This document shows positions 51,813 to 59,483 of a DNA stretch of 64,000 nucleotides, piece by piece. The stretch is from Mesorhizobium sp. RMAD-H1 (GTDB lineage: Bacteria; Pseudomonadota; Alphaproteobacteria; Rhizobiales; Rhizobiaceae), in contig NZ_JACHWN010000002.1 of the NCBI RefSeq assembly GCF_014191375.1, forward strand, positions 744,001 through 808,000, in the 5' to 3' direction. Both the position numbers and the translations under genes were made by a program. Below the pieces are notes generated by a model, which saw only the letters and a program-made list of their open reading frames with translations, had not been told where the DNA came from and ran no database searches. The first letter of the stretch is position 1. Each line of letters opens with the position of its first letter.

Positions 51813-51963
51813 GAGGAATGGATCCCAGTGACAAGCACTGGGATGACGGGCGGGATGGAATCGCCCTGACGAGAAGCGTTGTGGCAAGCGGAGAAGTTGG
51901 AGACTAACAGCCAACATCTACCCCATCCGTCATCCCAGTGCTTGTCACTGGGATCCATTCCTC
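51813..51963. repeat. Double-hairpin repeat element, copy 2 (MITE-like, 151 bp, perfect 36-bp ends)
   Basis: Perfect 36-bp terminal inverted repeats at 51813-51848 and 51928-51963. Each contains the dyad CCCAGTG-acaag-CACTGGG. Same family as 23103-23242, sharing the ends and the internal AACAGCCAA segment. Lies between the isomerase and oxidoreductase genes of the sugar operon. Translation across it yields a VIPVLVTGI-type spurious peptide. Confidence 0.92.
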
Positions 51964-52016
51964 AACCGTTCCACTCAACACAGCGATTTTGATGGTTAGT
52001 CAGTTCGGAATCTCCT

Positions 52017-53045
52017 TCAGATCGTAATCTCTACCCGTCGTCCGGCTTCCGCGCTGTCGATCGCGCCGAACACCATGGCGAGGCTCTTGATGTTTTCGCT
52101 CCCCACCGTTTCCGGGATGGGGCCGCCGCGCATGGCGGCGATGAAATCTTCGAGGACTCCGAGGTGGCCGCCTGTGCGGTCAGAGTTGTCGAGGGGAGGG
52201 ATCCCGACGGCGGCCACCTCGGAGAACAGGCCGTCACTGCTGCGGGTGGGGGTAACAGCTTCGGCCCGTATGTCGTCATGTCCATCCCAGACGAGTGATC
52301 CCCTGGTCCCGACGATGCGCCAGGCGCTTTCCCAGCTTGTGCGCAGGCCATCCGCGCACCAGCTGCCGCGATAGGTGAAGACCGCTCCGTTGGAGAATTC
52401 GAAAATGGCCGCCGCGGACGAGCCCTGACGGTACCAGGAATTGGCCGGCTCCCATTCCCGCGCGTAGACGGCGCTCGGGGCCTCGCCGGCGAAAAGCCGC
52501 GCCGCGTCGAAGGTGTGGATCGCCATGTCGAGCAGCAGCACATGCCGCATTTCCTCGCGGAACCCGCCGAAATGGGGGGCGAGGAAGAAATCGCAATGCA
52601 GGCTGGTGACCTCGCCGATGGCGCCCGACCGGATGAGCCTGCTGATGCGGCGGATCTGCGGGATATAGCGCCGGTTCTGCACCACCGCATGGATGCGCCC
52701 TGCCCGCCCGGCCCGCGCGACCAGATCGCGCGCCTCGTCCAGCGTTTCGGCCATCGGCTTTTCGGAGAGAACATGGCAGCCCGCTTCAAGCCCGACCGAG
52801 ACGGTGGCGTGGCGGGCCTGCGGAATAACGATGTCAAAGAGGAGTTCGGGCTGGGCCTTCGCCAGCACGCTCGGCAAATCGTCCGAGATGATCGCCCCGT
52901 CGAAGCCGAACTCCCGGGCGCGCGCCTCGGCCTTCTGCGGGTCGAGATCGACGATCCCGATGATGTCGATATCGCCAATGGCCCGCGCTGCCTCGAACCA
53001 TGCTTTGCTCATGGCTCCGCAGCCGACTAAAACGGCGCGCTGCAT
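52017..53045 (-). CDS. Gfo/Idh/MocA-family oxidoreductase
   Basis: 342-residue NAD(P)-dependent sugar dehydrogenase. N-terminal Rossmann motif AVLVGCGAMSKAWFEAARAI, then the catalytic EKPMAET (Lys at about 96), and a C-terminal alpha/beta substrate domain with the HTFDAARLF motif supplying the active-site Asp/His. First gene of the leftward CUT1 operon, facing the LacI regulator across 204 bp with two palindromic operators. Confidence 0.88.
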   Translation of the reverse strand: MQRAVLVGCGAMSKAWFEAARAIGDIDIIGIVDLDPQKAEARAREFGFDGAIISDDLPSVLAKAQPELLFDIVIPQARHATVSVGLEAGCHVLSEKPMAETLDEARDLVARAGRAGRIHAVVQNRRYIPQIRRISRLIRSGAIGEVTSLHCDFFLAPHFGGFREEMRHVLLLDMAIHTFDAARLFAGEAPSAVYAREWEPANSWYRQGSSAAAIFEFSNGAVFTYRGSWCADGLRTSWESAWRIVGTRGSLVWDGHDDIRAEAVTPTRSSDGLFSEVAAVGIPPLDNSDRTGGHLGVLEDFIAAMRGGPIPETVGSENIKSLAMVFGAIDSAEAGRRVEITI

Positions 53046-53071
53046 TTCCTCTCCTCCCCAGGAAAAGCGTT

Positions 53072-53087
53072 ATTAAACCGGTTTAAT
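53072..53087. promoter_or_regulatory. LacI-type operator O1
   Basis: Perfect 16-bp palindrome ATTAAACCGGTTTAAT, 27 bp upstream of the oxidoreductase gene. The central CG and AAACCGGTTT core fit LacI/GalR-family operators. Confidence 0.7.
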
Positions 53088-53104
53088 CGGCTTAAAACGC
53101 CTTC

Positions 53105-53118
53105 CGTAAACGTTTACG
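53105..53118. promoter_or_regulatory. LacI-type operator O2
   Basis: Perfect 14-bp palindrome CGTAAACGTTTACG, 17 bp beyond O1 and 131 bp before the lacI-type start. The centre-to-centre distance to O1 is 32 bp, about three helical turns, suiting cooperative binding. Confidence 0.7.
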
Positions 53119-53249
53119 ATTTCATAATAGCGATTTGGTTTTGTCAATCCCTCTTTTCGGTGTTTTATGGCGGAAAGGAGTTCGTGGCTGGGGTGCTCGG
53201 GATCCACCTGACGAATATCGACACCCCGGGATCGCGGAGGGAGAAAACT

Positions 53250-54293
53250 GTGAGCATTCGGGACCTTGCCCGCCATCTCGATATTTCCATCGGCACCGTC
53301 TCGCGCGCGCTGAACGGCAAGGCGGATGTCAATCCGGAAACGCGCGAGCGCGTGCTCGAAGCAGCGAAGCGGCTTGGCTATGTGCCGAACCAGTCGGGCC
53401 GCAGCCTGCGCCAGGGAACGACGAACACCGTCGGCTTCATGATCGAATCCACCATCGAGACGGCTGACAATGGCGGCAGCTTCTTCATGCCGGTGTTCGA
53501 AGGCGTGCAGTCGGTCTTCCGCCGCCATCATCTCGATCTGGTCGCGCTGCTGTGCGGGACGGATGAAGACCCCGCCTCCTATCTCAATCGCGTGGTCGCA
53601 CGGCGTTTCGTCGACGGGCTGATCATTTCGGCGACGACCCGCCACGACCCGCGCATCGATTTTCTGCTGGAGCGGAAAATCCCGTTTGTGGCCTTGGGAC
53701 GCAGCGCGACCGAGGGCGATTGTCCCTGGATCGATCTCGATTTTGAAGGCGTCGCCGCGACAGCCGTCGAACGCCTCGTCGGCTTCGGGCACAGGCGGAT
53801 CGCCATCGGCACGCCGGCGAGCGATCTCAATCTCGGCTATGTCTTTCTCGATGGCTATAAGCGCGCGCTTGCCGCCAGCGGCATCGCATTCGATCCTTCT
53901 CTCGTCCTCCCCGCCAACGGCAATGAGGAGGGCGGCTACAAGGTCGCCTGTGCACTGCTTCAGCAGAAGCCGATGCCGACGGCCATCATCCTCGTCAACG
54001 AGAACATGGCGATCGGCCTCTATCGGCGCCTCTACGAAGCGGGGCTCCAGCCGGGCCGCGATATTGCTGTCATCGGCTTTCGCGAGAGCCCGCAGAGCCG
54101 GTTTCTCTCCCCCACCCTCACCTGCTTCCGCATCTCGCTGCGCGATCTTGGCATCAGGCTGGCGGAGGCCATGCTTTCGGCCCTGCCGGCATTCGAGAAT
54201 CAGTATCCACGCGAGAAAATCGAGCTGATCTGGCCGATGGAGCTGGTGCCGGGGGAAAGCGATCGTCCAGGCTCCCCATCCGGTTTCCGGTAA
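53250..54293 (+). CDS. LacI-family regulator of the sugar operon
   Basis: 347 residues. N-terminal LacI HTH SIRDLARHLDISIGTVSRAL followed by the hinge helix VPNQSGRSLRQGTTNTVGFM, then a periplasmic-binding-type effector domain (VIGFRESPQSRFLSPTLTCFRI is the usual late block). GTG 53250 is chosen because the HTH must begin at residue 2 and GGAGGGAG lies upstream. Earlier in-frame starts add about 30 unrelated residues. Divergent from the operon it probably represses. Confidence 0.88.
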   Translation: MSIRDLARHLDISIGTVSRALNGKADVNPETRERVLEAAKRLGYVPNQSGRSLRQGTTNTVGFMIESTIETADNGGSFFMPVFEGVQSVFRRHHLDLVALLCGTDEDPASYLNRVVARRFVDGLIISATTRHDPRIDFLLERKIPFVALGRSATEGDCPWIDLDFEGVAATAVERLVGFGHRRIAIGTPASDLNLGYVFLDGYKRALAASGIAFDPSLVLPANGNEEGGYKVACALLQQKPMPTAIILVNENMAIGLYRRLYEAGLQPGRDIAVIGFRESPQSRFLSPTLTCFRISLRDLGIRLAEAMLSALPAFENQYPREKIELIWPMELVPGESDRPGSPSGFR

Positions 54294-54425
54294 GGACAGA
54301 CCGGGCGTTCCTCCATGCCAGGAAAATGCAGGGTGCTGTAAGCCGTTCGACCGAGCTTACGCAATATGGCGATATTTCCTCGTTTCCGATCTTTCGTCAC
54401 ATTGCCGAAGCTGTTGCTTGACAGC

Positions 54426-54466
54426 CGAGGCCCGGTGCCCCCGCCCCCAAATATAACCGGGCCTCG
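54426..54466 (+). other. Hairpin with C-rich loop upstream of the first 37-aa gene
   Basis: CGAGGCCCGGT (54426-54436) pairs perfectly with ACCGGGCCTCG (54456-54466). The 19-nt loop begins GCCCCCGCCCCC. A near-identical structure lies at 60789-60831 before the paralogous gene. Confidence 0.7.
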
Positions 54467-54571
54467 TCACGCTTTCAGACGTCCGAAATCTCTCCGGCCC
54501 CCGACAAGGCTATCCCTGCGGAACAAAGTTGCACAAAAGAGGGTTACCACCACGCTGGCGGCTGGCGAACA

Positions 54572-54613
54572 GCCTTCCAGGCAACGCCGCTGGTGCCGGC
54601 GTGCCAGGCAGGC
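54572..54613. other. Imperfect hairpin
   Basis: GCCTTCCAGGCAACGCCG (54572-54589) pairs with CGGCGTGCCAGGCAGGC (54597-54613) with two mismatches and one bulge; loop CTGGTGC. Part of a cluster of three adjacent hairpins. Confidence 0.55.
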
Positions 54614-54618
54614 CGGCA

Positions 54619-54650
54619 GAGAGGCGTGGTCGGCTACGACCTCGCCTCTC
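54619..54650. other. Strong hairpin
   Basis: GAGAGGCG-t-GGTCG-gcta-CGACC-t-CGCCTCTC: 13 base pairs with a single T/T mismatch and a 4-nt loop. Confidence 0.65.
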
Positions 54651-54653
54651 GTC

Positions 54654-54697
54654 GGGCCCGGCGGCAGTGGTCATCCCCTCCCACTGTCTCCGGGCCC
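54654..54697. other. Strong hairpin with internal loop
   Basis: GGGCCCGG (54654-54661) pairs with CCGGGCCC (54690-54697), and CAGTGG (54665-54670) with CCACTG (54681-54686), separated by a 3x3 internal loop. No T tract follows. Confidence 0.65.
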
Positions 54698-54810
54698 ACA
54701 ATCTAGAATATTGCTTAGTCCACAATTAAAACGCGATAAAACGACGAATATGCTATTGACTTTCTGTTAATAATACTATTTATCTCTCGCAACTTTTTGG
54801 GGGCACAACA

Positions 54811-54924
54811 ATGCAGGAAACAAATGATCGCGGACTGAAAGATGTGTTGTTGTGGCTGAGCTATGCCAGCGCTTTCGTCGTGATCTTCATCGCCGTCAAC
54901 GAACTGCGGGGGGCCATCGTCTGA
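54811..54924 (+). CDS. 37-residue single-helix membrane protein, paralogue A
   Basis: Tiny protein starting MQETNDRGLKDVLLWLSYAS: a polar N-terminus, one predicted membrane helix (about residues 13-31) and a short tail ending ELRGAIV. The ribosome site is only G-rich (TTGGGGGC, six bases before ATG). A second gene at 61020-61133 encodes a protein of identical length with 20 of 37 positions identical without gaps, which is the main evidence that both are real. A TTGAC box lies exactly 55 nt before each start. Function unknown. Confidence 0.72.
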   Translation: MQETNDRGLKDVLLWLSYASAFVVIFIAVNELRGAIV

Positions 54925-55052
54925 ACAGGCGGTAAGCGTCTATAGGACGTTGCCTCTTGCGATGGAACTGTGCGTGTTTCCGGCTTCCCCAATCTTTTGA
55001 TCTAGGTCGCCGCAATGATTCAACGATAAGCTGCGTTCAATCATTAATACGG

Positions 55053-55814
55053 CTAGTCCCATCGTCCTTCGAAGAGCGGCTTCACCGGATGCCGTGATTT
55101 CACCATCCGCAACCGGCGCACCGTGTCGGCATGTTCATAATCGGCGGCATCGGTGTCGAGTTCGACGCCGTAAGCCGCCTCCGGATTCGTCCTCGCGCCA
55201 ACGAGCAGGAATTCGGCTCCCTCAAAATCCAGAAGCTCCACGTCCTCCCGGTCGAAGCGCCGTCCCCGGAATTCCTTCTGCAGCTTGTCGGGATAATCCG
55301 CCTGATCCTGCTTTCTCAAACCGGCATTGGCAGGGCTGCCCTTCTCAGGATTCTTCACCGAGAGCACATAGCTTGCTTCAGGGGCGATCCTGAACGCCTT
55401 TTGCACCTCTCCCGGCCGCTCGGGCAGTTCGAGCGCATAGGACAGATGCATCTGGCCGTCCTCGAGCGTGATGACATAGACGCCCTCTCCAGCCGGGCGC
55501 GCCGCCGGTTCGGTGCGTTCCCCGCGGGTTTTGGTTTCATAGACTTCGCCCCGCAGGTTCTTTTCTATGTCCCTGGCGGACCTTGCGACGGCTTCCACGA
55601 AGCCCCAGTAGCGCTCGTGCCGCTCGGCGGCGGGCAGCCGCTTTTGCCCGACCACCATCTGCCGCACCCTTTCTCCGCCGCGCGGCCGCAGCACCAACCC
55701 GAAACGCTGCACGTTGCGAAGGCCTGCAGGGCTCTCCTCCTCCACGCGCGGACGGTAGAAGAAGAAGATGTCGCCCGCTTCCAGAACCTCTGTTCGCCTG
55801 TCGGATTCACTCAT
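55053..55814 (-). CDS. Conserved hypothetical protein, 253 residues
   Basis: Soluble charged protein without signal peptide. ATG 55812-55814 begins MSESDRRTEVLEAGDIFFFYRP; upstream is GAAAGGCG. The body has an Arg-rich N-terminal third (FGLVLRPRGGERVRQMVVGQKRLP), a central beta-rich part (GVYVITLEDGQMHLSYALELP) and a C-terminal KLQKEFRGRRF...LLDFEGAEFLLVGAR. Similar hypothetical proteins occur in rhizobia, but I cannot name a family or fold. A 68-residue gene lies 41 bp upstream on the same strand, so they may be co-transcribed. Confidence 0.72.
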   Translation of the reverse strand: MSESDRRTEVLEAGDIFFFYRPRVEEESPAGLRNVQRFGLVLRPRGGERVRQMVVGQKRLPAAERHERYWGFVEAVARSARDIEKNLRGEVYETKTRGERTEPAARPAGEGVYVITLEDGQMHLSYALELPERPGEVQKAFRIAPEASYVLSVKNPEKGSPANAGLRKQDQADYPDKLQKEFRGRRFDREDVELLDFEGAEFLLVGARTNPEAAYGVELDTDAADYEHADTVRRLRMVKSRHPVKPLFEGRWD

Positions 55815-55855
55815 CGCCTTTCCTCGGCTAACCGCGGTCGCTCAATTCTCACGGC

Positions 55856-56062
55856 TTACCAGCGGATCACCAGCACCTTGTCGCTTCCATTGCCGAGCTC
55901 GACCGCTTCCCTGCCGTCGGGCTTGCGGCTTTCGATTCGGGCATCTTCGATGAATTCCACCGCGGCGACATTGATGCCGAAGGCCTCCTCGATCTCGGCC
56001 GCGCAGACCAGCGTCTCCGGGGGCAGATGCTGCACTTCGGCCATCAATTCGCGAAGGGTCAT
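55856..56062 (-). CDS. Small acidic hypothetical protein, 68 residues
   Basis: Starts MTLRELMAEVQHLPPETLVCAAEIEE with GGGAGAG nine bases before ATG 56060-56062. Predicted helix-strand mix; ends ELGNGSDKVLVIRW. Reads in the same direction as the downstream 253-residue gene. No recognisable family; codon use looks genuine. Confidence 0.6.
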   Translation of the reverse strand: MTLRELMAEVQHLPPETLVCAAEIEEAFGINVAAVEFIEDARIESRKPDGREAVELGNGSDKVLVIRW

Positions 56063-56169
56063 GGCCGCTCTCCCTTTTCCTGTTTCAGAAACGTCAGTTG
56101 ATGGGAACCAAGGCACGCCGAAAAGGTTCCGGCTGAAGCGTATTCACGCAATATTCAAGAGGAACCCAG

Positions 56170-56631
56170 ATGCCGCTTACCCTGACCAGTCCCGTCCTTG
56201 CCGAAGGCCAAACCATTCCCGTCAAATATGTGCGCGATGGAGAAAATCTGATGCCGCCGCTGAAATGGACGGGAATACCCGAGGGCACGCAGAGCTTCGC
56301 CCTCGTCGTGGAAGCCTCCGATGCCCCGGGAGGAACGTTCTACCACTGCGCGATATACAACATCCCGCCGGACCGTGATGGCCTGCCCCAAAGCATCGAT
56401 ACAAGCCGCGATAACGCGCTGAGCTACGCCCGAAACGATTTCGGCAACGCCCGCTACGACGGACCGCAACCGCCAGCGGGACATGGTCCGCACCATTATC
56501 ACTTCCGTCTGGCGGCGCTCGACGTCCCGAGCCTCAACATCCCCGCCAAGGCTGGTGCACAGCAGATCTGGAAGGAGGCGCGCAAGCACATGATCGAGGA
56601 GGCCCAACTGATCGGCATCTATGAGCAATAA
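56170..56631 (+). CDS. YbhB/YbcL-family PEBP-like protein
   Basis: 153-residue protein of the phosphatidylethanolamine-binding (Raf kinase inhibitor-like) family. LTLTSPVLAEGQTIPVKYVRDGENLMPPLKW starts the fold. SFALVVEASDAPGGTFYHCAIYNIPP carries the conserved Asp-Ala-Pro ligand-pocket motif, and GPQPPAGHGPHHYHFRLAALD the second. No signal peptide. Function in bacteria is not established. Single gene. Confidence 0.88.
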   Translation: MPLTLTSPVLAEGQTIPVKYVRDGENLMPPLKWTGIPEGTQSFALVVEASDAPGGTFYHCAIYNIPPDRDGLPQSIDTSRDNALSYARNDFGNARYDGPQPPAGHGPHHYHFRLAALDVPSLNIPAKAGAQQIWKEARKHMIEEAQLIGIYEQ

Positions 56632-56735
56632 CCACTTATTGTGGCATTTGATTCGGTTTCACTCTACCAGTAAGCGCAAGTCCGGCTGATTCCCTTCTGA
56701 CCAGGGAACGCCGAATTGCTGCAGGGAGCGCAGGC

Positions 56736-58025
56736 ATGAAAGTCCTCGTTACCGGTGCGACCGGTTTGATCGGATCCGCGATATGCGCTCGCCTCCACGC
56801 CGAAGGACACGAGGTGACAGCGGCAATACGGCCGGGAAGCAGCCCCGTACCCGCTTCCGTCCAGCATATCATCTCTCTCGACATGGCAAAGGCCACCCAA
56901 AAGAGCGACTGGACGCCCCATCTCGAAGGTATCGAGGCCGTGGTCAATTGTGTTGGTGTAATGCAGGACAGTCCGCGCGATGACACGGAAGGCGTCCATG
57001 TCGGCGGAGCATCGGCGCTGTTCCTTGCCTGCGAGGAACTGGGCGTCCGGCGGGTGATCCAGATTTCCGCGATCGGGGTGGATCGCGGCCCTGTATCGGC
57101 TTTTTCGGAAACCAAGTCGCGCGGCGATGCGGCTCTGATGGAACGCGATCTCGACTGGGTGATCCTCCGCCCTTCAGTCGTGCTTGGCAGGCCCGTTTTC
57201 GGCGCAAGCGCGCTCTTCCGCGGGTTGGCGGCGCTACCCGTCCTGCCGGTGGTGAAGGGGACGGGCGACCTGCAGGTCGTTCAGCTCGATGACGTGACCG
57301 CTACCGTTGCATTCTTCCTCAAATCCTCTGCCCCCGCGCGCGTGGCGTGCGAGCTCGTCGGCCCGCAGAGGCTGACCATGAGCGAGGTCGTGGCGCGCTA
57401 CCGCCAATGGATGGGATGGCGTCCGGCCCGCGGGTTCGAGCTGCCCCGCCTGCTCTCCGCCCTTCTCTATCGGGCCGGCGATCTTGCAGGGGCTCTCGGC
57501 TGGCGATCACCGATGCGAAGCACCGCGGCCAAAGAGATCGCCCGCGGCGCGGTCGGCGACGCGACGCACTGGAGCGCCCTGACGGGCATCGTTCCCCAAT
57601 CGCTCGATGCCGCGCTGGCGACGAAGCCCGTGACGGTGCAGGACCGCTGGTTCGCAAAGCTCTACTTCCTCAAACCCTTGATCTTCGTCGTGCTGGCGTT
57701 GTTCTGGATCGCCACCGGGATCGTGTCGCTCACCACCGGCTTCCATTCAGGCGTCGATCTGATGGTTCAGGCGCGAACCGGGATGCTGGCCGTTCCGGGC
57801 GTGGTGGCGGGAGCAATCGCCGATATCCTCGTTGGCCTGGCGATCGCCTATCGCCCTGCCGCCCGGCGGGGCCTTTACGCGGCGATCGCCCTGTCCCTCT
57901 TCTACATTCTGGCCGGCACGATCCTGCTTCCGGAACTTTGGAACGAGCCCCTCGGGCCGTTGATGAAGATCTGGCCCATATTGGCGCTGCATTTCGTGGC
58001 CCTTGCCATACTGGATGAACGGTAG
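56736..58025 (+). CDS. SDR (NAD(P)-binding) domain fused to DoxX-like membrane domain
   Basis: 429 residues. Atypical SDR: MKVLVTGATGLIGSAICARLHAEGHEV with TGATGxxG, then VQISAIGVDRG and a LDWVILRPSVVLG block (NmrA/NDUFA9-like, lacking the YxxxK at the normal place). From about residue 305 a four-helix membrane domain of DoxX type follows (FWIATGIVSLTTGFHSG...IADILVGLAIAYRP). Such fusions are common in alpha-proteobacteria; role unknown, perhaps quinone- or redox-linked. The next gene starts 28 bp after the stop. Confidence 0.82.
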   Translation: MKVLVTGATGLIGSAICARLHAEGHEVTAAIRPGSSPVPASVQHIISLDMAKATQKSDWTPHLEGIEAVVNCVGVMQDSPRDDTEGVHVGGASALFLACEELGVRRVIQISAIGVDRGPVSAFSETKSRGDAALMERDLDWVILRPSVVLGRPVFGASALFRGLAALPVLPVVKGTGDLQVVQLDDVTATVAFFLKSSAPARVACELVGPQRLTMSEVVARYRQWMGWRPARGFELPRLLSALLYRAGDLAGALGWRSPMRSTAAKEIARGAVGDATHWSALTGIVPQSLDAALATKPVTVQDRWFAKLYFLKPLIFVVLALFWIATGIVSLTTGFHSGVDLMVQARTGMLAVPGVVAGAIADILVGLAIAYRPAARRGLYAAIALSLFYILAGTILLPELWNEPLGPLMKIWPILALHFVALAILDER

Positions 58026-58053
58026 CCGAATCCGGGAAGCGGGAAAGGTTCCA

Positions 58054-58524
58054 ATGGTCTATTTCATTCTCAAATATCTGCATGTGATGGGCGCCGCAGT
58101 GTTGCTGGGCACGGGGGCAGGCATCGCGTTCTTCATGCTGCTGGCGCACCGGACGGGCAATGCGGCAATCATCGCCGCCGTGGCACGTATCGTCGTGATC
58201 GCGGATTTTCTTTTCACCGCCACTGCCGTCGTGGCACAGCCCGTCACCGGGGTCGCGCTTGCGTGGCATCTCGGCTATTCACTCACCGAAGGCTGGATCG
58301 TCCTGTCGATCCTGCTTTATCTCCTGACGGGCGCGTTCTGGCTCCCGGTGGTCTGGATGCAGATGGAGATGCGGCGCCTGGCGACAGAGGCCGCAGAGAG
58401 GAACACGGCTCTGCCCGACCGCTATCACAGGCTCTTCCGGCTGTGGTTCATATTCGGCTTTCCGGCCTTTGGCGCTGTCCTGGCCATATTCTGGCTGATG
58501 ATCGCCCGGCCGGCGATCTGGTAG
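58054..58524 (+). CDS. DUF2269-family integral membrane protein
   Basis: 156 residues with four hydrophobic helices (about 5-28, 40-65, 78-100 and 128-150). LKYLHVMGAAVLLGTGAGIAFFM has the conserved His of the DUF2269 family. ATG 58054 is preceded by GGAAAGG; an in-frame start inside the upstream gene is less likely. Probably in one transcript with the SDR-DoxX gene. Function unknown. Confidence 0.8.
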   Translation: MVYFILKYLHVMGAAVLLGTGAGIAFFMLLAHRTGNAAIIAAVARIVVIADFLFTATAVVAQPVTGVALAWHLGYSLTEGWIVLSILLYLLTGAFWLPVVWMQMEMRRLATEAAERNTALPDRYHRLFRLWFIFGFPAFGAVLAIFWLMIARPAIW

Positions 58525-58701
58525 GCCCTGATCTCGTCGATCGAAATATTTCGAACCTGGTTCGGGCATCCGGAACAATACGCAAATCCGGTAGTTTAGC
58601 GCCGTGCACTGTTTGGTGACCGCGACCTGGAGCAAGGCTGCCGGTCCAGGCAATCCACAACTGAACAGCTGCGTCCTGTACCAGCAAGGAAGGAGCCCCA
58701 G

Positions 58702-59211
58702 ATGGCAAACATGGATGATTGGCTGAACCAGTGGCTACGTGACGCGCACGCAATGGAGGAGCAGGCGGAACAGATGCTGAGCGGACAGGTAAGCCGCCTC
58801 GAGAACTATCCGCAATTGCGCGCCCGCATCGAACAGCATCTGACCGAGACGAAATCACAGCGCGAAAGGCTCGAAAGATGTATCGAGCAGCGCGGCACCT
58901 CCACCTCGAGCATGAAAGATATCGCCGCCAAGTTCACTGCGATGATGCAGAGCTTCAGCGGCGTGATGGTCAGCGATGAAGTGGTGAAGGGAACGCTGGC
59001 AAGCTACACCTTCGAACATATGGAAATAGCCTCATATCGCATCCTCATCGCTGCCGCCGAAGCGGTGGGCGATACGACCACCGCCCGCGTCTGTGAGGAA
59101 ATCTGCCGCGAAGAGGAAGCCATGGCCGCGTGGCTCGCCGATCACGCAGATGAAGTGACACGCGAATATCTGAAGCGGGAGCAAGTCGAGTCGGAGACGG
59201 CCAAACGGTAA
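58702..59211 (+). CDS. DUF892 (YciE/YciF-like) ferritin-like protein
   Basis: 169-residue all-helical protein. MEEQAEQMLSGQVSRLENYPQLRARIEQHLTET starts a four-helix bundle with carboxylate ligands (Glu in MEEQAE; E/H in EHMEIASYRILI; EEEAMAAWLADH). This matches the DUF892 ferritin-like family, often induced by stress. ATG 58702 follows AAGGAAGGAGCCCC. Single gene, ending 81 bp before a strong hairpin. Confidence 0.85.
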   Translation: MANMDDWLNQWLRDAHAMEEQAEQMLSGQVSRLENYPQLRARIEQHLTETKSQRERLERCIEQRGTSTSSMKDIAAKFTAMMQSFSGVMVSDEVVKGTLASYTFEHMEIASYRILIAAAEAVGDTTTARVCEEICREEEAMAAWLADHADEVTREYLKREQVESETAKR

Positions 59212-59292
59212 AGGCGGCGCCCCTAGAAGTAGGGATCAGTTCTTTCCGCTCGCGCCCCGTGATCACACGCGACGATCAAATGTTCAAAATAG

Positions 59293-59324
59293 CTTCGACG
59301 CCACATCATCATGTGGCGTCGAAG
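59293..59324. terminator. 14-bp perfect hairpin after the DUF892 gene
   Basis: CTTCGACGCCACAT (59293-59306) pairs perfectly with ATGTGGCGTCGAAG (59311-59324) over a 4-nt loop. Downstream on the plus strand is TTGCTGC, a poor T tract; on the minus strand CTATTTTG follows. Probably a terminator for the DUF892 transcript. Confidence 0.6.
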
Positions 59325-59483
59325 TTGCTGCTGAAAGATATTACAATTGCAAGCATCTGAAACGCCGACAATATCTGAAACAATTTGACTCTCGCCCGTT
59401 CGAAGCCCACACTTTTTGCGTTTCAGGCAACTCCATTCATTGCGATATTATCCAGAGCCCAGCATAGCCGAACGGAGCGCAAC

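Larger units (their letters stand above)
54294..54810. other. 517-bp intergenic region with a run of strong hairpins
   Basis: No protein gene is supported here. From 54426 it contains four strong inverted repeats (listed separately), then an AT-rich segment with a TTGAC box (54756-54760) 55 nt before the 37-aa gene. The hairpins may be a structured leader or a small RNA; the 134-codon frame across them is rejected. Confidence 0.55.

Noticed and set aside
51761-51958. 65-codon frame across the double-hairpin repeat (and a similar one at 23111-23338)
   Set aside because: The sequence is produced by the inverted repeat ends; the peptide recurs wherever the element does and has no start site signals.
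54366-54770. 134-codon frame through the hairpin cluster after the LacI gene
   Set aside because: Pro/Arg/Ser-rich with no ribosome site, and it ends inside the promoter region of the 37-aa gene; inverted repeats explain its openness.
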